From Natronosalvus hydrolyticus (GTDB lineage: Archaea; Halobacteriota; Halobacteria; Halobacteriales; Natrialbaceae): a stretch of 64,000 nt of DNA. Below are positions 35,453 to 44,542 of the stretch, piece by piece (within the stretch, counting starts at the first letter, position 1; each line of letters opens with the position of its first letter). A program made the position numbers and the translations under genes. Under the pieces are notes generated by a model that was not told where the DNA came from, searched no databases, and saw nothing but the letters and a program-made list of their open reading frames with translations. The stretch lies in NCBI GenBank assembly GCA_025517525.1, contig JAOPJZ010000003.1, forward strand, positions 62,001-126,000. The letters run 5' to 3'.

Positions 35453-36565
35453 TTACCGACCGCGGCGTAACTCTTCGATCAGTTGCTCGATGGTCTCCTG
35501 TTGGGCGGCAATCTGTTCGGTCTGTTTCGAGACCGTCTCCTCGAGCGCCTCGATTCGCTCGAGCAGTTCGGGGTCAGTCTGGGGCGTTGGTGGGGATGAC
35601 TCGGTCGATCCCTGACTCTCGTCGACCGCCTCGAGCGTGTTCGACTCGAAGGGGTCCTCTCCAACGTCGCTCGCACCCGTCGGCGAGCCTGTGCGGGTAC
35701 CGTTTTTGGTGTCGCCGAGCGGGTCACTCGAGCCAGACCGACCGTTCGGCGTGTCCGCTTGCACGGCAGCTGATTCAGCGGGAGGAGACTGGCTCGCATC
35801 CGCCTGGTCGTCGGCAATCGCACCGTCCGAGTCGAGTTCCGGCGGGTTGGCATCCAGTGGATCGACACCGACGCCGAAGTCGACCGAGGAGTGAGGCTCT
35901 TCTGCTGGCTCCGCATCGCCATCGTCTTCGGCAACTGTGGCGTTGAGTTCCTCGAGCGAGTCGACATCGTAGTACGCAAACAGCGCGCGCTCGAGGCGTT
36001 CGCGGACCTCGCCCGCACGGTCGTTCGGGGTTTTGAATCGCTGTTGTCGACCGTCGGTCTCGAGGACGATCTGGGTGGCGACGCTGCCGGGTTCGAACGA
36101 GAGGTTGGTGACGGCTTCGTACGCGTATTGCTCGAAATCGCCGTCCCAGACGGCCTCACCGATGTGTTTGACGAGGCGATGGCTCGTGAGAATAACGGTC
36201 AGTTCGCTAAAGCGGAACGTCTGGAGGACGGTTTCGCCGGGTTCGGTGATGCCGTTGCCATTGAGCACGCCCGCAAGGACGGGATGTAAGACGTCGTCGG
36301 TACGTTTCGAGGGGATGGTAAACTCGCGAGTACCCTCGAGCGGGTACTCGAGTGTGAACCGGGTTTTTCGGCGGCCTTCGGAAAGCGTGAGTCGGTCGGC
36401 GTCGTGGGGGAAGCTATCGACGGATTCGTCGCTGAGGAGGCCATCGGCGCGATAGATAATGGTTTTCGAGGGGGTAATAAACAGTTCGTCGTCGCCACCG
36501 AGCGCGACACGGGTGGCGATCTCCTCGCCCTCGAGCGTCGACTGGACGATTCCGGGAACGGTCAT
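35453..36565 (-). CDS. DUF7115-type conserved haloarchaeal protein
   Basis: A 370-residue protein from ATG 36565; a ggatttatg TATA-like box lies about 25 nt upstream. The first 215 residues contain two PH-like beta-rich repeats (GDDELFITPSKTIIYRADGLL and ELTVILTSHRLVKHIGEAVW), as in proteins with bPH domains. A disordered acidic linker (about 220-335) follows, and the last 35 residues form a coiled coil (LLERIEALEETVSKQTEQIA). It may tether partners through the coil. The DUF name is from memory. No function is known. Confidence 0.72.
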   Translation of the reverse strand: MTVPGIVQSTLEGEEIATRVALGGDDELFITPSKTIIYRADGLLSDESVDSFPHDADRLTLSEGRRKTRFTLEYPLEGTREFTIPSKRTDDVLHPVLAGVLNGNGITEPGETVLQTFRFSELTVILTSHRLVKHIGEAVWDGDFEQYAYEAVTNLSFEPGSVATQIVLETDGRQQRFKTPNDRAGEVRERLERALFAYYDVDSLEELNATVAEDDGDAEPAEEPHSSVDFGVGVDPLDANPPELDSDGAIADDQADASQSPPAESAAVQADTPNGRSGSSDPLGDTKNGTRTGSPTGASDVGEDPFESNTLEAVDESQGSTESSPPTPQTDPELLERIEALEETVSKQTEQIAAQQETIEQLIEELRRGR

Positions 36566-36667
36566 GCGGCGAAATTCGCACGACCCGGTCATAAATCCGT
36601 GGGTACGGATTGCACGCCGGGGTCGAATGGGAAGGTTAAAGAAACACAGCGCACAACCGGAGAGTGA

Positions 36668-36822
36668 GCCCGGGTGGCTTAGCTGGACATAGCGCCGCAC
36701 TCATAGGGTTCAGAGATTCGGTGCGGTTTCGCCTTGGAAGCCTGCGTGTCCCCCATACGAGGACTGCCGAGCCTCGAACCTGGGACATGCGGAGATCGAG
36801 GGTTCGGAGCCCTCCCCGGGCA
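36668..36822 (+). tRNA. Elongator tRNA-Met (CAT), intron-containing
   Basis: Exon 1 is 36668-36705 and exon 2 is 36787-36822, 74 nt in all. Acceptor GCCCGGG pairs with CCCGGGC, discriminator A. The anticodon stem is CCGCA/TGCGG with anticodon CAT at 36702-36704. The T arm is GAGGG-TTCGGAG-CCCTC. The 81-nt intron lies between positions 37 and 38, the usual archaeal site. Haloarchaeal elongator tRNA-Met genes are known to carry such an intron. Its 3' end appears to be the attachment site of the island that follows. Confidence 0.93.
36706..36786 (+). other. tRNA-Met intron, 81 nt
   Basis: Starts gggttcagagattcgg and ends cctgggac. It is excised by the archaeal splicing endonuclease, which recognises a bulge-helix-bulge made with the flanking anticodon stem. 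Boundaries were set by requiring a seven-base anticodon loop (CTCATAA) and a perfect CCGCA/TGCGG stem. Confidence 0.85.
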
Positions 36823-36881
36823 CTTCTTCAATTCACCACGAGTCGAAGACGAGTGGTAATGCCGAAGAGTGCCCGGGGAGG
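36811..36881 (+). repeat. Inverted repeat abutting tRNA-Met 3' end
   Basis: The tRNA 3' end plus flank (cctccccgggcact) is repeated exactly in inverted orientation at 36868-36881 (agtgcccggggagg), with further pairing of cttc/gaag, enclosing a smaller accac/gtggt hairpin. A degraded direct copy (ggttcggagtcctcccgggg) lies at 36955-36974. This pattern of partial copies beside a tRNA suggests past recombination. Confidence 0.6.
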
Positions 36882-36985
36882 CGGAGAACCCGGTGGTCTT
36901 CACCGAGCGACGCGAGGTGAAGGCAGGAACGGCGAACGAAGTGAGTCGTTCCGTGGTTCGGAGTCCTCCCGGGGACTTATCAAAG

Positions 36986-37009
36986 TATTATTATTATTAT
37001 TATTATTAT
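36986..37009 (+). repeat. (TAT)8 microsatellite
   Basis: Eight tandem TAT units in otherwise GC-rich sequence, just inside the putative island boundary. Confidence 0.9.
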
Positions 37010-37478
37010 GCCTAACGACTACTCAGTGTAGCGTTTACACCGGATACTATCGCTTTTCGGTCGTTAGCCACCTCGCGATAGTTTTCGTCTCCTCCGACAC
37101 CGGTGGACACCTGGCGGAGGTGGGAACGGTGACCGCTCGAGTGCGTCACGACCGGCCTGGTCGTCGAGTGCGGTTCGGTCAGTCACCTACAGCAGCGTTG
37201 GATCGGGTTTCGCCCGTCTTAGTTTCAACCCGATCGTGATCGGTCTCCTGAGACGAACGCAGACACCGAGGTGCATAATTGACCGTGATTCGACGAAGGG
37301 AAGTATTCATTGCGCTGTGTCTTCTGGTTATCATTCTACGATACATTCTTCTATACTGTTATCGGAGGGATTATAATTTCTACTCTGAATTCTATAACTG
37401 ATCCAAATATATGAGAAACGTAATACGTGCAGGACAGCCGATTAGTCAAGGAGACAACGACTCACCGGTAACAGATTC
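37010..37478. other. Intergenic, AT-rich toward the Tat-protein gene
   Basis: About 470 bp without a supported gene. GC-rich to about 37240, then AT-rich (37290-37440), unlike the rest of the window. A 38-codon hydrophobic frame (GTG 37285) exists but has no clear start signal. The promoter of the 37479 gene is likely in the AT-rich part. Confidence 0.5.
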
Positions 37479-40400
37479 ATGAGGCGGCGTCACTTCATTG
37501 CCGGTCTCGGAACCGCCACAGCGCTTACCGGCCCGGCTCTCGGCCGACCTCCAAACCGGAAAAATGGGGGAGACCCAGTCGAGAACGTTGATACTGGCGA
37601 CACCTACGATGCGATACAGCCAGCTGTTAACGAGGCCGAGGAGGGTCACACTATCGAAGTGGCATTGGAAAACCTCTTCCAGGAGACTGTAACGATCGAG
37701 ACGGATTCACTCACGTTGCGGGCGGAAGCCGACTCGCGTGCCCGGATGTTTACGGGAGCGGATACCGTCGCGGTCAAAGAGAGCGGAAACTCCTCGAGGG
37801 AGATCGACGGCGACAGTGATAACCTCGTTCTCACAACGACTGGCAACGCCCAACCCACCGTAACAGGGGCCTTCGAGACCGTATTTGTCGAATCGAGGGG
37901 TAATTCCCAACCCGAAGTCGAGGGAGAAATCGAGCAATTGTACGTTGATGCACGCGGGAACGCAGCCCCGAATATCGAGGGAGACGTCGATAAGCTAACC
38001 GTAGTGACGAAAGGGAACGCACGGGTAGGCGGCGTGAGCAGCGCCAGCGAGTATACGGAAGTCCCCGAATTCAATTCACAACCAGTACTCGATGGCAGCG
38101 TCGAAATTCGTGCTTCCAGTGTCGCAGTAGAAGGGTTGGACATCGACACCGACACGGTTGGAATCGATATTGGGCAGGGATACGCCGAGACAATCGGCCT
38201 GTCGAACAACGTCGTCTCTGGCACCGACGAACTGGTCATCGAAGCGGGCGACGTTGCCGCCGAGGGGGCCGGGGTGCAGGTCCGGACTGCTCCGGAGACG
38301 GAGGAGGTGTCACTGGGCGGTGCTGAAACGGGGAACCTGTTTGTGGGGAATTACGTCGGCATCCTCGTCCTCGACGATGACGGTGAACTCGCCGATATCG
38401 ATACCGGGCCGATCCGGGAGAAAAACAGGTTTTACGACAACAAGCTCGCGGTCGCGCCGTCGTCCCAACGTCCGGACGAAGACCTCAATCTCGATGTCTC
38501 GGACGACATTCCGGTCGAAGTCGTCTCCTCCAAACTCGACGACGAGGGCGCGATTATTGCGGATCTGCCGAGCGTCCCGATCGATGAGGACGAATCAAAG
38601 CGTATGCTCTCCCTGTCGGTTCGACGGAAGTCAGCCGGGACCGTGGAGTTCGCTCTCGATCCGGAAGTAACGTTCGATGACCCCGACCTTCCAGACGCTT
38701 ACGAACCGATCGGTGGCGGGGGATTCGAGATCGATACCGATCTCGAGGAGGACGAAATCGAGGTCGTCCGGTTCTCGTTTTCGGTCGACAGAGACGAGCT
38801 CGAAGACCCACACGATCTGGCACTCCAGCGCCAGGTCAACGGCACCTTCGAGCAGGTCAGGACGGTTCTGGTAAGCGAAACGCCAACTAGTTACCAGTAC
38901 GTTGCCTTTACCAGCGGGTTCTCGCTGTTCCAGCTGGCCGAATTCGACGAAGGAGGCGTCGGCGGCGCAGGGAGAGAACTCGAAGGGACCATCATCCTTC
39001 CCGACCCGGTGGCTCTACCCGACGGATCCGTAGAGGAAACGTTCCTCCGGATCGAGGCCTCGAAGGGGATCGACACGCTCGACATCGAGTCGACGGATTC
39101 GAAGGTCACCATCGACGACGAAATCACGATCGACCTGAGCGAGGAATCCGCGGACGACCTCCCGGTGAATTTTGCGAGTCTGTTCGAGATCACCAATGCC
39201 GGTTCCGAGTCCGTCACGGTCAGGACGACCGCCGGGTTGTCCAACGTCGACTTCTTCAACGTTCCAGAGGGAATTTTGGCGGAGCTCCTCGAGTTGGATC
39301 CGCTCCGGCCGCTCGCCCTACTAACCGGCCTCCACGAGGTGGTACTGGAGGTCAGATCGGACCAGACCCAGTTGAACGCCGGCCAGCGAGTCTCCTCCGG
39401 CCTGTCGGTCGACTCGACGGCACCCGACGACCAGTTCTGGTTCCAGATGTTGCTACCGACTCTTGTCGAGGGCTCCGGGGAGGCATACGATCCGACCAAA
39501 ATCAACAACACGGTCGACTCCTATAACGGGCTGCCGAATACGTGCAAGAACGGCGAGTTCCCCGTGCTGTACCCCAAGGAGTACGGCTACAACGATTCGA
39601 GGTTCTGGAGTTGGGTACCGGGCATCGGCGACGGCGTTCCGGACTGGATCCCGGACGGCCTCGACGACGATACGAGGGTATTCCGTATCCCGGCGACGTT
39701 GTCGGCACACTGGCAGAGCGAATCCGCTACGAGCGGTCGCGTGACCGTCATCGTTGACGCGGAACCAGGACCCGAAGGCGAACTGGTCGCGCTCTATGAT
39801 AAAAACGGCATCATCTATGATGAGGGCGAACTCATAACGCTGCCGATCGCGTGGTTCTATAGCGAGGACGATTTCTCCGATGGATCGGTCGACGAGGAGT
39901 TCGACCTGGTGTTCACGTCGGAGACAGATTGTGAGCCGTCGTGGGGTGCCGTGAATCTGCAGACTATGAACCTGGTGTTCAGTGACGTCGGGGAAATCGT
40001 CCTGGATGTCGACTTAGAGGGCGAACTCGCGGAGAAAACCGGGGTAACCGACTTTACGGCGACGCAGCAGTTCCACACGTTGGGTGATACGACCGATGAA
40101 GTCGTCGAAACCCTTCTCGGTGAGACCTTCGAAACGTTCGCCAGTGGGGTGATCGGTGCTGTCCTACCGGGCCCAGTCATGACCTATCGGGCCGCACGCG
40201 CGCTCGTTACCGGCTCGGCGACCGGGGGCGGTGCCGGCGTCGAACTCGCCGCGTTCTGGTCGGGCGCCGATTCGCTGACGCGGAATCAGTCGCTTACACC
40301 CCAGTCCCTGGTTGCGGAGGGACTTGCAACGGGTATCGTCGGGTATAGCACGTCGACGGAGATCGACGTTTCGATGCCCCTCGACAAGATTGGACTGGAC

Positions 40401-41579
40401 ACCGGCGCCTACGGGCCAAGCTTCTACGTGTCCGATGATCCGGAACCGGTCTGTATCGAATCCGATCGCCGGACGCTCACCGTCGAAGGCCAGGTCACCG
40501 GCGGCCCCGTGATCCTGATGGGACTCGACTCCGAACTGACCCCCGGGTCGAGTAATCACGGGCCGCCGGAGGAACACGCTAAGATGGTCGAATCGATCCT
40601 CGATAGCGTGACGAACGACGGCGAGGGAATCCTCGTCCTCGGCGGAAATCCCGACAGTAACCCGGACATCGCCGACTACTGGAAGGGCGATGTCGGGACG
40701 GATCCACGCGTCGACGAACCGGTGACGTTCGTCAACGGGAGCGACGACATTCTCGACGTCGACTTCGAGGGGTATGCGATGATCGGGATCGTCAGCAGCA
40801 CTGGCCAGATCAGCAACGGGCTCGCCGACAGCGAGAACCAGGCGCTCATCGACCGACAAAACGACATCGCGGAGTTCGTAAATAATGGCGGTGGACTCCT
40901 GGGCAAGACCCAGGATGGCCTCGACGACTCCTGGGACTACGTCAGCGAGATCGCGGACATCGATCCGATCGAAACTGGCTTTTCGTCGGTGAACGTCACG
41001 GCAGCGGGGGAGGAACTCGGGTTAACACAGAGTGGCATGGATGGCTGGTGTTGCTATCATGAATCGTTCGAGGAGGACTCAATCCCCGACTTCCTCGACG
41101 TCCTGATACGAAACGCACAGCGAAGCGATCGGCCGCCCGCCGCCGTCGGCGGCGATCGGGTCGTCATCCAGACCGCAGTCGAGCTGGAGATCACGACCCC
41201 GTCGGTCGTCGAAACCGGATCGTTCACCGACCTCGAATTCTCGCTCGCGAACAGGTCGGATGAAACCGGCGGTGACGTCCGACTCGAAATCGAGATCACA
41301 AGCGAGGACGGCGTCTCCGAAACCGACGTCGAGTTCGCGAGCGGAGACGACGTCAAGGAGGACGACGGCACGCTGGTCGGCGACCTCACGGACGAACCGA
41401 TCGAGTTCCCGCCGGACCTCGATTTCGACCTCACTCGGGAACTGGCGTTCAACGAAACCGGGTCCTACGAGCTTGCGGTCACCGTCGTGGACGACGAATC
41501 TGACGAGGCGGTCGTCGCGCTCCCGTTCGGGATCAAGAGCGTCGACACCGGTGAGGATCTGGAAATTTGCGAGGGGTAA
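37479..41579 (+). CDS. Large Tat-exported beta-solenoid protein
   Basis: A 1366-residue secreted protein. The N-terminus MRRRHFIAGLGTATALTGPA is a twin-arginine-type signal. Residues 38-90 resemble the start of NosD/pectate-lyase-like beta-helices (DTYDAIQPAVNEAEEGHTIE). Residues 103-197 hold five repeats with an exact 19-residue spacing, each beginning Gly-Asn (positions 103, 122, 141, 160, 179). Around 380-490 a PGF-pre-PGF-like segment occurs (ESKRMLSLSVRRKSAG and SGFSLFQL). Residues 1010-1215 look like a GATase-like alpha/beta domain (ILVLGGNP, FVNNGGGLLGK), then a CARDB-like beta domain. CTCGAG is rare here, unlike flanking genes, suggesting foreign origin. Function is probably surface-related. 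Confidence 0.8.
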   Translation: MRRRHFIAGLGTATALTGPALGRPPNRKNGGDPVENVDTGDTYDAIQPAVNEAEEGHTIEVALENLFQETVTIETDSLTLRAEADSRARMFTGADTVAVKESGNSSREIDGDSDNLVLTTTGNAQPTVTGAFETVFVESRGNSQPEVEGEIEQLYVDARGNAAPNIEGDVDKLTVVTKGNARVGGVSSASEYTEVPEFNSQPVLDGSVEIRASSVAVEGLDIDTDTVGIDIGQGYAETIGLSNNVVSGTDELVIEAGDVAAEGAGVQVRTAPETEEVSLGGAETGNLFVGNYVGILVLDDDGELADIDTGPIREKNRFYDNKLAVAPSSQRPDEDLNLDVSDDIPVEVVSSKLDDEGAIIADLPSVPIDEDESKRMLSLSVRRKSAGTVEFALDPEVTFDDPDLPDAYEPIGGGGFEIDTDLEEDEIEVVRFSFSVDRDELEDPHDLALQRQVNGTFEQVRTVLVSETPTSYQYVAFTSGFSLFQLAEFDEGGVGGAGRELEGTIILPDPVALPDGSVEETFLRIEASKGIDTLDIESTDSKVTIDDEITIDLSEESADDLPVNFASLFEITNAGSESVTVRTTAGLSNVDFFNVPEGILAELLELDPLRPLALLTGLHEVVLEVRSDQTQLNAGQRVSSGLSVDSTAPDDQFWFQMLLPTLVEGSGEAYDPTKINNTVDSYNGLPNTCKNGEFPVLYPKEYGYNDSRFWSWVPGIGDGVPDWIPDGLDDDTRVFRIPATLSAHWQSESATSGRVTVIVDAEPGPEGELVALYDKNGIIYDEGELITLPIAWFYSEDDFSDGSVDEEFDLVFTSETDCEPSWGAVNLQTMNLVFSDVGEIVLDVDLEGELAEKTGVTDFTATQQFHTLGDTTDEVVETLLGETFETFASGVIGAVLPGPVMTYRAARALVTGSATGGGAGVELAAFWSGADSLTRNQSLTPQSLVAEGLATGIVGYSTSTEIDVSMPLDKIGLDTGAYGPSFYVSDDPEPVCIESDRRTLTVEGQVTGGPVILMGLDSELTPGSSNHGPPEEHAKMVESILDSVTNDGEGILVLGGNPDSNPDIADYWKGDVGTDPRVDEPVTFVNGSDDILDVDFEGYAMIGIVSSTGQISNGLADSENQALIDRQNDIAEFVNNGGGLLGKTQDGLDDSWDYVSEIADIDPIETGFSSVNVTAAGEELGLTQSGMDGWCCYHESFEEDSIPDFLDVLIRNAQRSDRPPAAVGGDRVVIQTAVELEITTPSVVETGSFTDLEFSLANRSDETGGDVRLEIEITSEDGVSETDVEFASGDDVKEDDGTLVGDLTDEPIEFPPDLDFDLTRELAFNETGSYELAVTVVDDESDEAVVALPFGIKSVDTGEDLEICEG

Positions 41580-41698
41580 CCCACGAACCCGCTCCGCCCG
41601 ACGTGGGTCGGCCTGACCGGAGGTGGCTACCGGGGCGCGGGTTCAGTTCCAGCGTCCGAACCGGGTACGTGCCGTTGTGGGAGTCGATTCGGTTCCGT

Positions 41699-42487
41699 CT
41701 AAAACTCACAGTGATCGTTCTCGACACACTGTTCTACCCACGCAGGTGTCTCGATTTCGTCGACACTGGGGTCAGGGTCGTACTCGTATTGTACGTTTAC
41801 CGTCGTCGTATTGCCTGGCCGGAGCAGATACTTCCCGTACGAGGACGCCTCAGTCAACTGATACCGTAGCGACGCCTCTCGCAGGACGCCGGTTTCTGTG
41901 TCGACGCTGAGTTCACCCGACTCAGGAGTTGCACGCATCGTCCCCGATTCCATTTTGGTCCACGTCGAAGACGGCGCGTAGCCCGTCCGGTCACCCTGCT
42001 CGTTGACGCGCTCGTACGCGGGAACCGACAGCAGGTGTCTGGTCTCCATACGCACAAACAACATATGAGAGGAAGAGGAGTCGACGGTTCCGTTTTCCGT
42101 AGTGATTCGGACAAACCTGTCCTCATGCTCTCCGAAGTATACCTCCTCGACGTCGGTGGGCTCAGTCGACGCCATCCATTCCTCGTCGTCGACGTGGCCC
42201 TCGTATTTTGTATAGACTGTTCCGTCGTCGTAGAATTGTTCGACGGTCCTGTTCTCGTACTCGAACGTGAGGTGTGCGTCGTCGTCGGCGAGGACCGTGG
42301 CTTCGTGCGCGATCAATAGCCCCACTTCATCTGTCGATATTTTCCCTGAGGAGACGTACGACTCGGACTGGCCAAGTTCGAACGGCCCGCCCGTCGAATC
42401 AACGCTCAGGGGGAGCACGAACGTAGTCGCGACCCCAGCGAACACCAGCAGGATTGCAACGGTCCCGATTAAAACCCAACGGTTCAT
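41699..42487 (-). CDS. Membrane-anchored extracellular hypothetical protein
   Basis: A 262-residue protein from ATG 42487, chosen because a strong TATA-like box (aatattaatacc) lies about 27 nt upstream. One membrane segment near the N-terminus (WVLIGTVAILLVFAGVATTFV) anchors a long acidic beta-rich domain with several possible N-glycosylation sites (NRTV, NGTV, NTTT). Near the C-terminus there are two cysteines (WVEQCVENDHCEF). No family recognised, although the pattern recalls haloarchaeal membrane-anchored proteins of the LolA-like/DUF type. Part of the putative island. Confidence 0.7.
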   Translation of the reverse strand: MNRWVLIGTVAILLVFAGVATTFVLPLSVDSTGGPFELGQSESYVSSGKISTDEVGLLIAHEATVLADDDAHLTFEYENRTVEQFYDDGTVYTKYEGHVDDEEWMASTEPTDVEEVYFGEHEDRFVRITTENGTVDSSSSHMLFVRMETRHLLSVPAYERVNEQGDRTGYAPSSTWTKMESGTMRATPESGELSVDTETGVLREASLRYQLTEASSYGKYLLRPGNTTTVNVQYEYDPDPSVDEIETPAWVEQCVENDHCEF

Positions 42488-42561
42488 ACTTACGTATCTA
42501 TTAGATTGAGGTATTAATATTTCCATTCCGTACACTGGCAAGAAAAATACACCGGACCCTC

Positions 42562-43146
42562 TCAGCCGTCATTCCAGTTGAAGCCCTCGAAACGAGGGTT
42601 CGGCTGCATCGAGAGTGACTGCTTTGGCGGTAAGCGTACCACCCTTGATGCGGAGCCACTCTCGCCTCTCGCGATCGTCGGGAACCAGCGTTCCGGCCCT
42701 CTTCCAGAACACGTCCAATTCCCACTCAGAAATTGACAATTATGGATTGAGACGCTCTTCGGCAGATAGTAACAACTAATCGTACATACCGAATCTAAAA
42801 ATCCTTCAATATTTGTGAGTGGGTCTCTCACGTTGGCTACATGGGCCGAAACCCGACCCCTTCGGGATTCACGTTCTATTTTCCCTGCGTTGTACACCAC
42901 CTCGTCCCACCCCATCGGCTCACCGCTCGGGAGGTTCTCGTACTCTTCCGGTCGCTGGTACTTCACTGTGCTTTGCCAGTAGTCTTGATCCGCGCCAAAA
43001 AACTACAGATGGGCCTGGTTGAGTCCCATTGACTCGTTGATTATCGCCTGGAACTCTGCAAGTGTTCGGTCCTCTCCGACGACGATATCGCGCCACAACG
43101 AAGTCGGATCCCACTCGAGTTTGACACGGAAGCGATAGGCAGTCAT
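42562..43146 (-). pseudogene. Broken pRiA4b ORF-3-like (IS1096 passenger type) gene
   Basis: From ATG 43146 the frame reads MTAYRFRVKLEWDPTSLWRD and on to INESMGLNQAHL, then a TAG stop at 43003-43005 where the family has Trp, then FFGADQDYWQSTVKYQRPEE. This is the start of the plasmid pRiA4b ORF-3-like family (PF07929). After about codon 90 (VVYNAGKI) the family pattern is lost, although the frame stays open to 42562. So it has one nonsense mutation plus a decayed or replaced C-terminus. It begins one base after the preceding gene, like an operon partner. Confidence 0.75.
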
Positions 43147-43147
43147 C

Positions 43148-44110
43148 TCACACCTCCGCGCCGGATCGGAAGCTCGTGAGGTCGTTGATGCGTCTTTCCA
43201 ACTCCTCGATCTCCTCGCGAAGTACCTCGGCTTCGGCCCCTTCCGTCGCAGCCAGCCGGTCTTTGAGGCCCTGCAACCGGCTCTCCTTTTCCTCCTCGTT
43301 GACCTCGGCTTTCCGGACGTACTCGCGCTCTTCGATCTCGTAGACGTCCGATGGTGCCAACTCGGTCACCTCGAGTGCTTCGCCTACCTTCGACGAATCG
43401 ACGCTGGTGACTCGTTCGCGAGGGATACCTGCTTCCTCGAGCGTTTCGAGGACTTTGTCTTCGTCGCGGAGTGATCGGTAGGTCCGACTGGTCCGCTGAA
43501 CGGAACCGAACTGCCCGTGGACGGGTTGGTCGTGATGGACGCGGTCTAAGAGGACAGTCGCAACGTCACCCCGGAGATCGTCGGCGTCTCGCTGGACGTC
43601 CGAGAGGAGCGTGTAGAGATTTATCAGCGATGGCGTTGGTAGTTCCTCCAGTTCGGTCACGTCGTACTGCTCAAGGGCATCGATGAGCAAGAGCGCATCC
43701 GAATAGATATCGAGATCTGGCGCTGTGCGTTCTGTTTCGACACTGGGAGAGACACCCCGGACGAATTGGGAGGGTGTCGGTTCATCGGTTTCGCGAAGCG
43801 TGCCGGTCTGTTTGTCAATCTCGAAACGCGGGTGCAGGCTCATGACTGCCGGAATCGGATCGGCCTCCGGTGGGAGTCGATCGAGTTCGAACCCGCCAAC
43901 TTCGCTTCGGACGCGGTCGACAAGCGTTTCAAACTGATCCCGCTGGAACGGTCGTGACTCTCCGGAGCCGGTAAACTCGACGACAACACGATGCTCTTAG
44001 ACGTCGGTGATCCGAAATCGCTGGCCGGATAACGGTGTGATGAGTATCGCGTTATCCTCGAGTGCCTCACACTCGTCAAGTACATTTCCCCACGTGGACG
44101 CGAAGTTCAT
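43148..44110 (-). pseudogene. Mobile-element-type protein gene with in-frame stop
   Basis: A continuous frame of 320 sense codons from ATG 44110 (MNFASTWGNVLDECEALEDN) to 43148 is interrupted once, by TAA at 43997-43999 after FRITDV; it continues EHRVVVEFTGSGESRPF in the same frame. The downstream part could restart at ATG 43843 (MSLHPRFEIDKQTG), giving 231 residues ending in a coiled coil (LREEIEELERRINDL). No family recognised; it resembles conserved proteins of haloarchaeal plasmids and integrated elements. A suppressor or sequencing error is an alternative to true loss. Confidence 0.65.
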
Positions 44111-44193
44111 GCGTAAACCATACGCATAGCGCAGTAAAACCCTTCGCGGCGCTCTCGGCCGACTAAGGCGGTCGACCGTACCTTTATTTGTTT

Positions 44194-44211
44194 GTACTAC
44201 CATGGTATTAC
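44194..44211. promoter_or_regulatory. Palindromic operator before the toxin-antitoxin pair
   Basis: GTACTACCATGGTATTAC is an 18-bp palindrome with one mismatched pair and a perfect 10-bp core (TACCATGGTA). It lies between a TATA-like box (ctttattt, 44182-44189) and the antitoxin ATG at 44213, so bound repressor would cover the transcript start. Autorepression by the ribbon-helix-helix antitoxin is expected. Confidence 0.6.
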
Positions 44212-44212
44212 C

Positions 44213-44542
44213 ATGAAGTACGCCAACGTCAGCGTCAAGTTTCCCGAAGAACTCGATCGGGAGCTCGAGCAGTTCCTCGAGGAGACGGGTGTCTACACGA
44301 ACAAGAGCGAGTTCATCAAGGAGTCCGTCCGTCGCCACCTGATCGAACTAAACAACGAGCCGGCGATCGCGGCGCTCCGCGTCGAGCAGTTACTCGCTCG
44401 CGCCGAGCAGGAGCCGGTGAGTGACGACGAACTGCACGGCCGACTCGACGATCTTCGCCAGCGTGTCGACGAAGAGGAGGTCGCAGACGCGGTTGCAGCC
44501 GCTCGTGAAGAAACAGCCGACGAGTACGCCGATCACGCGTGA
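44213..44542 (+). CDS. Ribbon-helix-helix antitoxin
   Basis: A 109-residue protein from ATG 44213. The first 45 residues form a ribbon-helix-helix (KYANVSVKFPEELDRELEQF strand and helix A, then NKSEFIKESVRRHLIEL). The C-terminal half is acidic and helical (DDLRQRVDEEEVADAVAAAREE), as in antitoxin tails that wrap the toxin. Its TGA overlaps the toxin start as GTGA, so translation is coupled. It lies just after a palindromic operator. Confidence 0.85.
   Translation: MKYANVSVKFPEELDRELEQFLEETGVYTNKSEFIKESVRRHLIELNNEPAIAALRVEQLLARAEQEPVSDDELHGRLDDLRQRVDEEEVADAVAAAREETADEYADHA

Noticed and set aside
36664-37239. 191-codon plus-strand frame
   Set aside because: It runs through the intron-containing tRNA-Met and the inverted repeats behind it; no protein-like pattern.
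37285-37401. 38-codon hydrophobic frame before the Tat-protein gene
   Set aside because: One membrane-like segment, but GTG start without promoter or ribosome site and in AT-rich DNA where hydrophobic codons arise by chance.
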